This document shows positions 46,620 to 58,377 of a stretch of DNA of 59,657 nt, in pieces; position 1 is the stretch's first letter; every line of letters starts with the position of its first letter. The notes beneath the pieces are model-generated. The model worked only from the letters and a program-made list of their open reading frames with translations. It searched no databases and was not told the DNA's origin. Position numbers and translations under genes: made by a program. The DNA comes from Pezizomycotina sp. ARF18 (Eukaryota > Ascomycota): the NCBI GenBank assembly GCA_002224055.1, contig AZLU01000244.1, forward strand, positions 1 through 59,657. The letters run 5' to 3'.

Positions 46620-49330
46620 AGTGGTGTGTTGTGTTTGGAGTTTATATGAACATCGGCATGCATGCAGCTTGACGCCTTTACCGCTCCTTCATCGGTACAT
46701 ACCTAGCGCTCGAAATTTGTCGCGCAGAACTTTTGATCCGTGTTCCACGTATGGGACAGAAGAGGCCTCGTTGCCCTGCAGCTTCTATGAACACGAAATC
46801 ATCTTATACTTCTCTCTCCCCCCCCCCCCCCCCCCCGGGCGGCGCTCTGAGAGCTGAAGGATACGATTTTTCTGGCTTAGTTGCTTGAATTTGTCTCGTT
46901 TCTGCTTTATTTGCTTTTCTGGGTGCCATAAGGTCGGAAGATGAAAGAGGGCGAGGTAAATCAAAATGAGGGAGGTGCAGGAAACAGTGGTTAATTGTAT
47001 TCCTTTCTCATTATTTCTTTTTTTTGCATTGTGGTGTTTCTCACTGAGGGTTGAAGCCCGAACTTGCATTTTTTTTGTGTTCCTGTTTTCATTGGAGTTT
47101 CTTTTCCTCGATTTTAGCCTGTAATTTCGATACGAAATGTTTTTAATGCTTAATGTTTAGTCTTATTCTCAAAATTTAAGAAGTGTAAAACAGAAGCTAT
47201 GTTGGAATGACTGATACGTTGTGGTCTTGATCTTGAATTTGCTGCTTGAGCTTGGGTGTTGCTTAAACCATGGGAAGGATACTCGAGGCTTATTATAGAC
47301 GATAGCTTAATAACACTGGCAATAGCGACTTTATCAGTCACGCAGGTGAGGGAAGCGTGTGCCTGTTACTACGATATATATATATAAGTATTTTTTTTAT
47401 ATACAGCTAGATATTTTATAAAACAATTTCAACAGTCCTCGGGGACACTTTAACCAGCGGCCCTTGCGTTCAATGTTTGTGCCCGCGCACCAGTGATATA
47501 ATTCCTATGGCCCTCTTTCATCCGTTTGACAACACGACAGCCGAAAAAAAAAGCGATATTCGCCCGAGATCTTCTTCACGTTGGCAGTAGCTACTCTTTC
47601 GTGAGGAGCATTCAGTGCGCTCATATCGCGCTGGCAGCAGTGTTATTATGATCAAGACTCCGTTCAGCCGGTCTAGGCTGAACGATAGCTCAAGGTACGA
47701 ATCGATCCTGATGTCTCCGATTAGCAAGAGTATGAACCAATATCATCGACAACTCGGTCCTCACGGACCTCGGAACAAGCCGGCTTTGCTATCCTCTAAA
47801 GCGCATGTCGCGCCATTACACTCCGTTGAGGTGATCGATTAAAGACGAATTGGCCAATCATATACTCTCGGATCTTTGGCTCGTTTCGTACACTTAATGC
47901 GGCATAGCTCCTCACAAAGAAATCCACCAGTGATTGAAGCCAGTGATAGTGGCCAGAATACTAAAATCCGAACGCAGACATGAAAAGAATACGGTCATGA
48001 GGTCGGGAATTCTTGCAAGTAAAAGTGGATCACTGTCTCCAAAAATAGTTTTACTTGTGCATTACGCATGCAGTAGTTTATTCGGCAGGATGCCTTCTTC
48101 TAGTTTAAACCAAGGAAACGTATTGCGGGGGGAACTGGGAGGATCCGAACGACGAATGAAAGCCTCCCTCTTTGCCTGCTCGAAAATGCCTCCAGAAGGC
48201 AAGAAACCAAAACGGGCGTTGAATTCTAACGTATACTAGAAAAGGGTGATTGATAAACGCTGACCGTACATGTTTCTTTTCTGAGTTGGTTCAAAAGGCC
48301 CTGTCTTTGGGTATAATCCTTTACTAGTTCTTTTACACAATTGTACAGGCACAGCCTCGCTCGGAACTTTCCTGGCCTTGCAATTCGGTGACCTCCTTAA
48401 CCTTATTGTGGATTTTGTACGACGAGCGTCAAGACTGGCGACGGATCAGATTTAAGGTCACGAATTGGAGACGTCGATTAATAATTTGAGGGATATCTCA
48501 TCCGTCCCCTTCGCCAAAACTTTCTTCCGCAAAAGTGCTCTAAGACGGTGGTCGTCCGTGCACGTGTGTTCGGCAAACTGCGCTGTGAACGCACCCTGAA
48601 TCGCCATGGCTCGTTTAGAAATTGGGCCAGGAGTGCTTATTTTCAGTCTATCGAAAAAAAGCAACGACATTATTGTTATCCCGAACGACATCGGAAGGAT
48701 TTATACCGACTCTTCTCATCCACTACACTGTACTGACTGGTTTACCGTACAATTAACATGACAATTAATATGAGAAAACACAGTCAGATATCTGTTCGGA
48801 TACTAGACCGGGTACTTTGCGACTTAATTGATGACGACCATTCGAGACTTCCACGTAGTTACACGCCTCAAAGTGAACATCACACATTCCCACAAATGTG
48901 GGAGAATGGTGCCGTCGTTCTCGATCACTGGACTGCTCGTGAGAAGAGGAGGCTCGTGAAGGTAACAAGCTTTCTTTTCGGATCCGTAGTTGACATCCGT
49001 TCAACGATAAATTGTCAATCGACCGATGAGCCTGTGGCTTTCAATGACATCGGCTGCAATGACCATAACTTTCTTGAATGACCAAGGCCGTCGTGGACTA
49101 GATACGCTATCTTCTCATACGACATTGTTTTAGGATATAATGCCTACATGATCCCCCCGTTTGCCAATTCTTCCAAAAAATCACCAAGACACCTACTTTG
49201 ATTCTTCATTTAGTAAATAAGTCTCACTCTGACCCTCGTTAGGAAGGAAACCTTAGTATCTAATTCCATAATATCTAATACAACAAACTTAGAACGACAA
49301 CCTTCGTTTACACGACAATTTAACAGTAAT
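46620..49330. other. Intergenic with weak coding fragments
   Basis: A 19-base C tract lies at 46818-46836. Plus-strand pieces at 47934-48239 (RILKSERRHEKNTVMRSG) and 48758-49081 (MWENGAVVLDHWTAREKRRL) look somewhat protein-like but have no domain, and minus-strand frames overlap them. I cannot support a gene model here. Confidence 0.3.
46818..46836. repeat. Poly-C tract (19 bases)
   Basis: An uninterrupted C run, rare in such genomes and prone to length error in sequencing. Confidence 0.9.
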
Positions 49331-50571
49331 ATGAAGTTCACTACCTTTCGCTAGCTTCTGTCATTCGCTCTGTCGGCCTCTGCTGCGAACGTTGATGTCG
49401 ATGTTGGAGAAGACGGCCTTACCTTCAACCCCTCAGACATCAAATGTAGCTCTGGCGACACGGTTACCTTTCACTTTTGTAAGGCCCATTGATACCTAGC
49501 GATGGCATATATATCTTGCCTGTTGCCTCATAACCTTTACGTGAAGGCTCAATTGTAGCATTAGTCTGCTGAACTAACGCGTAACACGTCTTCGCACTTC
49601 AGACCCTGGTGGTCATTTCCGTCGTTAGCTCTGACTTCAACAAGCCGTGCACCTCCAATGGCATGATCAACTCCGGAACGATCACTCCGACAGCGGAGAG
49701 AGCGTAAGCTTAAACCCTGGAAAAGGTTCAATCGCAAAATTATCCCAATGACTAAGGAATGTTTTTCTCTCAATGTTCTTATAGAAACAAGTTTTCGTCG
49801 TCAACTGCCCCAGCGCTACGACTTACCTCTTCTGCGCCCAGTTCGGGCATTGCAAGACTGGCATGGTAGCCGCTATCAATGCACCGTAAGTCTTACCTCA
49901 AACGCTATCCCATAGAACATATCGTCAACTTAGATTATTAACACCGATACCACTGGCTGCTAGTTCGAGCGGAAACACCCTGGCTTCATATAAGTCCGCT
50001 GCTGCCAAGTCATCCGACAGCCAAGGCCCCATCAACGGGGTTAGCGGAGGAAAAGTTACTACTGCGGGCAGTGGATCCTCAGAGTCATCCAGTAGCGGAG
50101 GAAGCAAATCATCCAGTGAGCCGCAGCCATCCCCTCCTCCACCTGAAAATACGATGACGCCGGCCGCTTCGCCTGCTGCTCCTGCTCTATCCACACCAGC
50201 GTCGAGTCCGCAACCAACAGCGCCGGCTATGTCTAGCGAGGCACCGGCAGTAGCGTCTCCTGCGCCATCAGCACCCGCTGCAGCGCCTTCCGGAACCCCA
50301 GCACCGGCGGAGAGCAGCAGCGAGGAAGCGCCGGCGGCGGTCATGAGCACTATGTCTATTGTTTACAATCCGCCGCGCAGGCGCCCGTGGTACCCGCTGC
50401 TAACGCGACTTTACCGTGCCAACTCCAGCTGCCGAGGCGACCGCCAGCGGAACCGCGGCTCCGAGCCAGTCTAGTCCTCCCGCTGCTACTGGGAACGATG
50501 CTTCTTCTTATGCCAGTTCTATTGGCGTCGTGTTGCTTGTCGCGTTGGCGAATGCATTGTTTATGGTTTAG
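49331..50571 (+). CDS. GPI-anchored cupredoxin-domain surface protein, frame-disrupted
   Basis: Members of this fungal family are extracellular, Ser-rich proteins with one plastocyanin-like domain that may bind copper. The ATG at 49331 opens MKFTTFR, then an in-frame TAG, then LLSFALSASAANVDVDVGED, clearly a broken signal peptide. The domain is GLTFNPSDIKCSSGDTVTFH, intron (49479-49602), YPGGH and VVSSDFNKPCTSNGMINSG, intron (49704-49784), then VFVVNCPSATTYLFCAQFGH and CKTGMVAAINAP, intron (49886-49963). The Cys...His...Met ligand set of the C-terminal motif is present. A Ser/Gly- then Ala/Pro/Ser-rich stalk follows (about 50000-50480). It ends SYASSIGVVLLVALANALFM plus V, a classical GPI-attachment tail, with the stop at 50569. 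Three GT-AG introns with GTAAG donors support expression. Frame changes occur in the signal peptide, near 49617, near 49700 and near 50425. Confidence 0.85.
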
Positions 50572-51562
50572 AGTTTCCTACTTCTACCTGGCTGGTGCAA
50601 AGCGGCGGAGAGGTTCTTTGTTATATTTCATGGAAGTTAAGCAATTGGCATGCCAGGACCTTAGTCTATTCTGAGGCGATGGAGTCTTGGACATGAATAA
50701 TAGGCCAGAACCGTAGCGCCGATAGGTTTTTGTATACAAATCGAACACTTATTGTTACGTCTCAACATTTTTACTCTTAACCACTAGGGAATAATTTAGT
50801 AATTCACCTTATCAACTACTTCTAATTATAAAAATTCTTCAGTGGGACATACTGTCTTGTGCCGAACTGTCACGTTGTTACAACCATAGCGAACTTAAAA
50901 ATTAATTGACAAAATAATAGACTTTTATAAAAGAGAACGCATATTAGAGAGCCCTTAGAAGCAATCTGAGCATTCATCTCGAAAGATTCGCGCTTTAAGA
51001 GATCTGGGTAGTACGGATAGCGCTCACTGTATAGTAGTGGGAATTTGAGTGGTATTCAATTTTCCCAGCTTTCGGAATACTACACGATAAGTAGTTTTAG
51101 ACTTTGCCACTCGCTTTTGCATGTTCGCATATCACGACATCGGACCCGGAAGGTTCTAGACACCATTGCATAAGCATCTCATTAGGCTCACGAATGGCTA
51201 GAATTCCTGTGTTGCCATATTTAAGCAAGTAAGTTTCATCCTCTGAAAAGAGGCCTTAAAGTTCTCATAGTATCGCTATGAAAGCATAATTGTGAACAGT
51301 GTTTCGACGGGGTAAGGTACGGTATAAGGTTGTATAACGATAAAAATATTTGTACACGCAGCTCAATTTGGAACTCGGTGCCGTTGGCAGCTTTTAATGT
51401 CCAATCCTGAAAGTCTGCAATCGTTCAGCCTTATCTCGGGAATAAAATCCCGCATTCTGTTCGGAGGAGAGAACCCTGAACCTCTTATCCGGGGGAATAA
51501 CACCGACGTTATAACCGTTTGTTTTACTGGACTCTTCTGAATTATACACTTCTCTATATACC
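50572..51562. other. Intergenic, no supported gene
   Basis: AT-leaning sequence without coding signal. The T-rich and TATA-rich parts near 51300-51350 may belong to the promoter of the next gene. Confidence 0.4.
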
Positions 51563-52281
51563 TTGGGACAGGATGGCTACGTGACCTCTGTGACACTTAT
51601 AACTTATAAACCTCTCGAAGAGACCATGTGGAAAAAAGCGCCGCTCGTGGAGAACGTCGATCGCGACATCAGCGAGGCTCATCCCGATGACCCTGGATAC
51701 TACCCATCAGGCGAGGAAATAGGTACGCCGGCTGCATCGCCGTGACGAAATCGGCCCGAGAACATAAGCATGACGCGGTCGGTAATGTCGAGATTGGGTT
51801 GTCATCATCATCACTTCGGGGGCTTCTCGCCGGACTAGGAGTGCTATCGACGCCCCTGGATCTCAGCCCTTACCCCGCGATCAACCTCCGCGCCGCGTAC
51901 TTCCCGACCAACCCCCTGTACCCGCCGTTCAGGATCGCCGTCGAATCTACACGCTTGGGAGCCGCAACACGGACGATATCGCAGTCGCATTTCTTCACGC
52001 TAGGTATTCCGCACGATGCCGCGAAGTGGGAGGTCGAGGACAGATATTCGTTCTATGCGTTTCTCTTCGGCGAGAAGATGCAGCGGCCGGAGTATGCGGA
52101 ATCGGCGGCGCTAGCAAGAGCGCAGGTGGAGATTGCTGGCGTGGAGTTGTTCTGGCGACCGTCGCGGTCGAGGTATAGGGCAAAGATTATGCTTGGGTTA
52201 TTAAATTTCGAAGGTTTGATTTCTCGCGCTAAGATGGGACTGAAAACAGATCTGAAGAAAATTGACATTTGGGTTTTATAA
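51563..52281 (+). CDS. Hypothetical protein, 5' end unresolved
   Basis: Open text begins near an acceptor-like GGGACAG at 51569 (DGYVTSVTLITYKPLEETMW) and gives an acidic segment (NVDRDISEAHPDDPGYYPSG). After one shift near 51740 it continues as NVEIGLSSSSLRGLLAGLGV, TPLDLSPYPAINLRAAYFPT, HFFTLGIPHDAAKWEVEDRY, SFYAFLFGEKMQRPEYAESA and VEIAGVELFWRPSRSRYRAK, ending at 52281. This is the longest uninterrupted protein-like text in the right half (about 180 residues) and is very likely real. I do not recognise the family. The stop overlaps the start of the next open frame, so both may be one gene split by a shift. Confidence 0.55.
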
Positions 52282-53659
52282 CAGAGCCGAACGATCCGGC
52301 GCACAATATCACCCGCAATTACGATGAACTCGCGGTTATAGAACGGGAGTTACAAGTAGATCAAATACATGGGTATCGAGCCGAGCAAGGGGTTCATGAA
52401 AGTGTAATTCAGCCGTCGGAGATCCTGCAAAGCCCAAGCGAGCCGTGCCCATGTCGGGCAAACGACGAAGACGCAGCAACGGTTGAAGATGAAGACTACC
52501 AGGAGTACGAAGCTTTTATCAGGGAGTGTTTCTGTCCAGACTGCACGAATTCGAGTTCCAGCGGAGGGGATTCGGACGGCGAGTCAGCGGCGTCGGACGA
52601 AGGGGGTGAAGTTCTTGGCGAAGCAGACGGCGTGCGCAAAAGCAGAAATCTCGTTGGTCTGCAAAAGACGACAATCCACTACATGAAATCAAGATCGAGA
52701 ACTCCGGAAGAGCCACCGGAGCTAAACCCTAATCGAAAACGAAGAATGCGGAAGGAAGAAGACGAGGAGGAGGAGCAGGCAGAAAAGGAAGAAGTTTCGC
52801 ATTCCTCTGAGCAGGAAGGCAGCAGCCAATAACCACAGACGCGTTGCAACGTGTTCAACCGAACGTCGATGCCGAAACGGAGGACTCGCAGCCGAAGCGC
52901 CAATGCGGGCGGAACTATTGGGAGAGCAGACGTCATCCACTGGTATGTACTAAGTAAATCCTTTCTTTAAATCACTCTCGGACAACTCCGCCGGAAGCTA
53001 AGGTTAAAATTTTACGTAAAGTGCAAGCAAGCGAAAATACCTATAAAGGTCCCACCGATCGCCGCCACCTATTCGAAGATTGAGCTCGATTTGATCTCGT
53101 CGGCACCGTTGAGGGAAATATCGCCATCGTCGTTGCTCTCGTTGACTATAGCATCGACATTGAGGAAACTGGAGCGAAAATTAGCGAGACCAGATCGACC
53201 TGCTTATCCCAACGACAATACTCTTTCAATTGCTTCACCATCTCCTCGAAGAACCTGGACTAGCTCCGTTTTACAAGGCGACAGTTTTTCCTTCGAATCA
53301 GAATCTAGTTTCCGCAACGAGAGTGGTTTTGAAATCCAACCTCCCATAACTCCCCTTCGTCGCCCTCTGAACCTGGCCAAAAAGATAGTGAAATGGACAA
53401 CAAGAGGCCACAATCTCCCTTCAAAGTTTACGCGGATACTTGCTCTCCTGAGCCTGTGAAGCAACAGAAGACAGTTACATTTCACGAATCGACGACGCTT
53501 ATGTCAAGCTCTGCTTCGGCGTCAAAGCAAAAGACCCCAGTCGTAATCTTCCGTCGGAGACGAAGCAGACGCGTCGTGACGGATCGGTCGCCGCGAGCTA
53601 AATCGACAAAGAAGTCGCGGGCGGAAAACGGCGGGTCCGCTTCGAGAGATGAAGAATGA
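52269..53659 (+). CDS. Acidic/basic, probably nuclear protein with a cysteine cluster, frame-disrupted
   Basis: The first part (52269-52832) reads NDPAHNITRNYDELAVIERE, then a cysteine cluster, CPCRANDEDAAT followed by FIRECFCPDCTNSS, that could bind zinc. An acidic Ser/Asp stretch and a basic nuclear-localisation-like block (NRKRRMRKEE) lead into poly-Glu. Frame changes continue the text as DALQRVQPNVDAETEDSQPK, then KIELDLISSAPLREISPSSL (about 53080), LRKLERKLARPDRPAYPNDN, QPPITPLRRPLNLAKK and MDNKRPQSPFKVYADTCSPE (53393). It ends in an Arg/Lys/Ser-rich tail (FRRRRSRRVVTDRSPRAKST) at 53659. It may continue the gene at 51563. No known domain is recognised; nuclear location is inferred from the basic blocks. 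Confidence 0.45.
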
Positions 53660-54714
53660 AGTCGTCGCCGAGGACAGGTTTTCAATCAATTAATTGCGGA
53701 TGAAACATGACTCAATTAAGATACCATTACGATTCTTATATTGAAAGAGATGGCATATGTTCCGATGAAGGTTGAACAAAGTTGAAATCTGTAATTCGAC
53801 ATACTCTGTCTCGTCTATATATCATTGTCTTATTTCAAATTTCGTATCTCGTAGCAATTGATCCGGCGTTTCCGTTTCCTGTAGTATAGTTTCGTTTATT
53901 CTTTCTGGACCACAAGAACCCGGGTTGGGTCCCAGTACGCCTTGAGGTATTCTTATAATTTTATTAATCTAATAACAAGAGATTTGTTATAACGATAACG
54001 ATAATATGATTGACGAGATTATAGATTCACGTCGCAATTATTCGGTGATATAAGGATATATGTGGACGTAAGCTTCAGCCATTCCAAGGCTGTCCTTCAG
54101 TTTCAAACCCAAAAGGCTCGCTGATCAACCATGTACCCGTCTAATGTATTCCGCATCGATCCTTCAGATCTCCGACAAACTATATATGAAACTTCGTAAT
54201 CCTCTAAACGTGACGACGAAGTATACGGCAACTGCGACGAATCTAATTTATTTCGGAGCCAATTGTCCAATCAACGTAGAGGGAGGACTTCTCATTTCGC
54301 CTTTGGAATTGCCTTGCAGCGGGATGACAAAGTCGCTAACGTGGACCAGCACGTGGCGTTGATAGGAATATCGCCCAGGCCGCGTAATGCGTATCCTTCA
54401 GATCTAGAAGCTCGAAATATGCAGCGATTGGTCTCAGCCGCACCCTAGTACCAAATTTAAAGAACTCTCGTCATTATTGACACCGAAAAGAAAAGTGAGA
54501 GGTCTCTTCCGCTGTCAGACCACCTTCTGAATGCAAGTTAGTGACATAGATTCCGGTGCTAAGTATTTTCGATATTTAAGAAAGTCCTTCGATCCTCCAG
54601 AATCGGTGGTTTCCTTTGGATCCCAGTTATTCATTACAAATCTCAATCCTCTGGAGAAATAAAATCAATATAACCATACAGCTTCAGACTTTTTGTCATT
54701 CTAGGCACTCGAAC
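53660..54714. other. Intergenic with a weak coding fragment
   Basis: At 54131 an ATG (MYPSNVFRIDPSDLRQTIYE) and a later frame (HFAFGIALQRDDKVANVDQH, to 54448) suggest a short gene or pseudogene, but nothing else supports it. The rest is AT-leaning and uninformative. Confidence 0.3.
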
Positions 54715-55799
54715 ATGTCAACCAACTACGATTACGATTTCGGATCGCTGGCGCACGACGAGACAATCGTCGACGTCGCTACTCCTCCGTGAAGGATACT
54801 TATGACCTTCAGAAGCTTGTTAAGGTCAAAACAACAACGTAAGTTTTCGCATTATATCCCCGCTTTACCCCACTTCAAAGCTTACAAAAATATCTTTTCT
54901 TCCACAGAGGTTCCATAAAGTCACGCATCAACGTCGCCGAACATTCCTCGCCCCATCGCACGGTAGATATTCACTCGAATACCGGTTCCATCGATGTAGA
55001 CTTCCTCACCGCCCTCGGTCCGATATCACATTCCCTCAAGACGACTATCTCTTCGAAGACAGGTTCAATAAAACTAACTGTCCCCGAAGAATGGTGCGGT
55101 ACGGTCTACGTCACCGTCAATACCGGCTCGGTCAAAATAAAAGATGACTACAAGCGCGTTAAAACTCTCCGCGACGAAGTGAGGAGGGTACACGATGAGG
55201 ATAACAGCCACAAGGAAAGGGAAAGGAGGCAGATACTCGCAATACGCGGCGTAGAACGCGCGGGTCAGGGCAGCGAGATCCGGATAGATTCGGGGACAGG
55301 CAGTATAAGATTGACGTGGGAAAAGAGGAGCAAAGCAGATTGGATGAAGAATTTACCGGAGGGCAGCCTAGATGGTGCGATGGCGGGGATGCATGTGTCT
55401 CCGCCGGCACCCCCTACTTTTCCGACGGCGCCGGTTCCTTCGGGATTGCCTATACCTCCGATGCCCCCAGTCCCGCCGTTCCATGCCGGTATACTCTCGC
55501 CGCCGATGCCGCCAATGCCACCTTTCCCGCAGGCGCGGGATTTCCTTCACCGCCCGTTCCCCGACGCCTCATGCTCCACCAATGCCGCCGGCTCCGCCCG
55601 CGTCTAACCGCAGCGCCCAGAACCAGAGCGATACGAGAGCGCTTCGGCTGAGAAACGGAGATTAGCGAAGGCGGATGAAGCACGGGCGGAGGCCGAGAGT
55701 AGCGCATCCGCGGCAGATGCTCCGCCGAGCTACGAGGAGTCAGAATCAGGACCTGCGCCTGAGAGCTATCACCCTAACACAGGGCTAGACGAGCAGTAA
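54715..55799 (+). CDS. Beta-repeat (adhesin/DUF7330-like) protein with Pro/Met-rich linker and PY motif
   Basis: Exon 1 starts at 54715 (MSTNYDYDFGSLAHDETIVD). A 69-base intron with GTAAGT donor (54839) and CACAG acceptor (54907) follows. Exon 2 holds four spaced TGS(I/V) strands: DIHSNTGSIDVDF, TTISSKTGSIKLTVPEEWCG, VTVNTGSVKIKD and IRIDSGTGSIRLTW. This periodicity is typical of DUF4097-like bacterial adhesin folds and of the fungal DUF7330 domain. A Pro/Met-rich linker (PPMPP units, 55400-55560) leads, after shifts, to a helical segment (EKRRLAKADEARAEAESSAS). The C-terminus is ADAPPSYEESESGP, a PPxY motif of the kind bound by WW domains of Rsp5-type ubiquitin ligases. There is no signal peptide, so the protein is probably cytosolic. 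Function unknown. Confidence 0.6.
54839..54907 (+). other. Spliceosomal intron (69 nt)
   Basis: Consensus GTAAGT donor, pyrimidine-rich 3' end (TCTTTTCTTCCACAG) and protein-like text on both sides (KLVKVKTTT and GSIKSRINVAE) make this the clearest intron in the window. Confidence 0.8.
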
Positions 55800-57197
55800 T
55801 TACATGTATCAAAATCTACGGTAGCGCCTATGCATCCATCATTACCATAAATAGTCTTTCTTTTTCATTTATTTTAAATCGGCGGCTCGGTTTTTGCAAG
55901 GTATATATTCGTGTTATAAATTTATTTAATCCTTCCAGGGACCCTTTGATTACTGAGAGGTGCTTTTTGGGGGCGACCAATGTGAAATATTTGTCACTAG
56001 CATTCTACAATATTGCCATAAATTGATGCGACCTTAAGCATATAACCCGTTCAAACGCCGAAACAAATGACAAGAAACTGAAATGAGAGGTGCGGTCGAA
56101 GCCTCAGAGGCCACTTTGATCTTGTATATCTCTACAGCATCACGGACTCGTTATGAGCTAAATCCCGATGTGGGTTAACTTGATAGCAAGGGACATCCCT
56201 CTTGTTTATATGGCATCTGAGTAATTACTGCGTATCGTTCAAGGAAGGTAATCAGGACTAACGATACTACAAACGAATGATCATGAGGCTTCGTGCTAAT
56301 TTCCATGCTATCGACTCAGTACAGAAAGGTACTCGAGACGAGATATGTTGAGATTGAACGCATCATGCAAGAAGTCAGCCGTTTCATTGCTCCATAATAT
56401 CGTGAAGCGTTGTCGAGAAACTAATGGGGATTTTCCGTCACCTGACTATCCAGCACCAACGAAGCTTTTCTTAGAAGCGCTACTGATGTTTCAGACACTC
56501 TGGACGCTGGCCCTGTTGATCTATGTTCTAGATCACGGAAACTGAGAGTTTAGAACTAGATGAGACATCCCTTTTCGGTAATGCGGAGACATCTTCGACA
56601 CATACACGCTCTTGACTAGCATAGATACGACATTTAAGGCCGTTCTGCTTTCGTAAAAATTTCGGCAATGTTCCCGACATGTGCCTTTACCTCAAAGTTA
56701 TAGGGTTGATGTATGCAGAGTGCGGAATGTGCCCGAACTGGAAAGCCGCTTTAAGACAGATCCCACCCTAATCATATTAATGGTTAGGATTCCCACCTTA
56801 TTATTTTGAACGTTTTGAGCTGATATGAGAGACTTTCAAATTCTCGGTCGTAGAACTTGTAGTAAACAATCAGACAAAGGAACTAAAAACACCACGAGGT
56901 GGTACGACTGCTTCATAATTTATGCTTAGATAGGAAAACCTCGGTAACACTGGGAGAGATGACGAAGATGAGACGGTTTCGTTTGACAGTAGTATTGACA
57001 TCGTGAGAAATCATCTTATTTCGGCGGAGGCCGCGTTGCTTCTCGCAAGCGGACAATCGGAGCTGTATAAAGGGACAACTCGGTCCCCTTGCCCTCAGGA
57101 TAACATTATCATAAGCCACTGCCTTCCGTCTTCTACAACCGTATCTCTGAATAAGACAAACCTCCTTATAAAAAAAGAAGGATCAGGGTATCGAACA
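55800..57197. other. Intergenic, no supported gene
   Basis: No motif. A 66-codon frame at 56345-56545 has a hydrophobic C-terminal segment (LLMFQTLWTLALLIYVL) but no other evidence. Confidence 0.35.
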
Positions 57198-57758
57198 ATG
57201 ATCTTCCCAAGTCTTAGTATTCTTATAACCCTACTATTACCCCTGACTACGCGGTTTTAGCCAACAACTCAGCGCAGGAGCCGGTGTCTGATGCGATCAA
57301 AAATATCCTTGCGATCGCCAAGACTGCTTTTGGCGTGGACGCTGTCGAGTATACCTACAACGAGTGCCCTTCCCTCAGTAAGGCGTCAGTTCTCCGTAAC
57401 CAGATCAAGCTTTGGAGAACCTCGCCCGGAACTACGCAAACAGTGAGCCGCAGGTCGATGAGCTTTCAGGGAGCCCTTACGGCTCTGTAGGGCTAAGCTC
57501 GCGGAGCATTCACACCTAATGACGACCGAATGTCCTAAGATGATGTTGGAAAAGCTTACCAAGCTCAACCGGAGGCAGGCAAAGGAAAAGCTGAGGAGGG
57601 CCCGTGCGATGTTGGATATCTGGAAGAAGAGAAACAGGACACTGTCGCCCAGCAGCAATTGGCTACTCGGAGGAGAGGATAAACGACTACATGCATACAA
57701 TGCGGCGTTTGTGTCTGCATATCGAGATTTGTGGAGAAGGACGGCGGGTATCTTTTAA
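57198..57758 (+). CDS. Secreted, mainly helical hypothetical protein, frame-disrupted
   Basis: The ATG at 57198 begins MIFPSLSILITLLLPLTT. One shift later the text gives VLANNSAQEPVSDAIKNILA, so signal-peptide cleavage after VLA is likely. The mature part continues IAKTAFGVDAVEYTYNECPS, NLARNYANSEPQVDELSGSP, AKLAEHSHLMTTECPKMMLE, KLTKLNRRQAKEKLRRARAM and AFVSAYRDLWRRTAGIF with a stop at 57758, about 185 residues. It looks helical and basic, with two cysteines. The family is not recognised. Three frame changes are required. Confidence 0.5.
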
Positions 57759-57978
57759 ATAACAAGACATGAAGCTAATGCCATTGCGAAGGAAGGTAAC
57801 TCACCTCCGTTCGAAGTTCGATCGCGAGAAGAAGCGCTACGTTAAAGTTAGGACGGAATTACCTCCGTAAATTGTTCCGCGATTCTGTATGCGTTTGTAT
57901 TCTATGTTTTGGATACTTGTGTTAATTGACTCGGATGGCATTTGTCAAATCTCTGCTGGTTCTCATAATTGCCGGATA

Positions 57979-57980
<2 letters not shown>

Positions 57981-58014
<34 letters not shown>
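57981..58014. repeat. Poly-T tract (34 bases)
   Basis: The longest homopolymer in the window, placed between the secreted helical gene and the end of the minus-strand ankyrin gene. Confidence 0.9.
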
Positions 58015-58016
<2 letters not shown>

Positions 58017-58377
58017 GGGTAATTCTTTATCCAATATGTTTATAGTGGATCGGTGTTCTTGGTTTTGCGTTCGTTTTAATGTTGGAAAGTTCGCTCTGTC
58101 TTGCGTTAGGTAAATGCCATTCATCAGGGGCGACGTCCCCGCACGACACGTTATAACTGTTTTGTGAATACGTCCCAAACATGATACACGTATAGACTCG
58201 GAGGACGGATGGCAACCTTCGAGCTAATCAAAGGAAATATATTTCTCGCCCCTCTCAAAGATCGTAAAATATCAATGAAATCAGTGTCCTAGATGTAGGG
58301 AATACTAGTATAACTCTTAGGAATTGCAAGTCGGAAAATTACTCTATGTAGTAGTTGCAATTCCAAAACGATGTGTT

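Noticed and set aside
49925-50350. 141-codon minus-strand frame rich in Ala/Gly
   Set aside because: Antisense of the Ser/Ala/Pro stalk of the cupredoxin protein.
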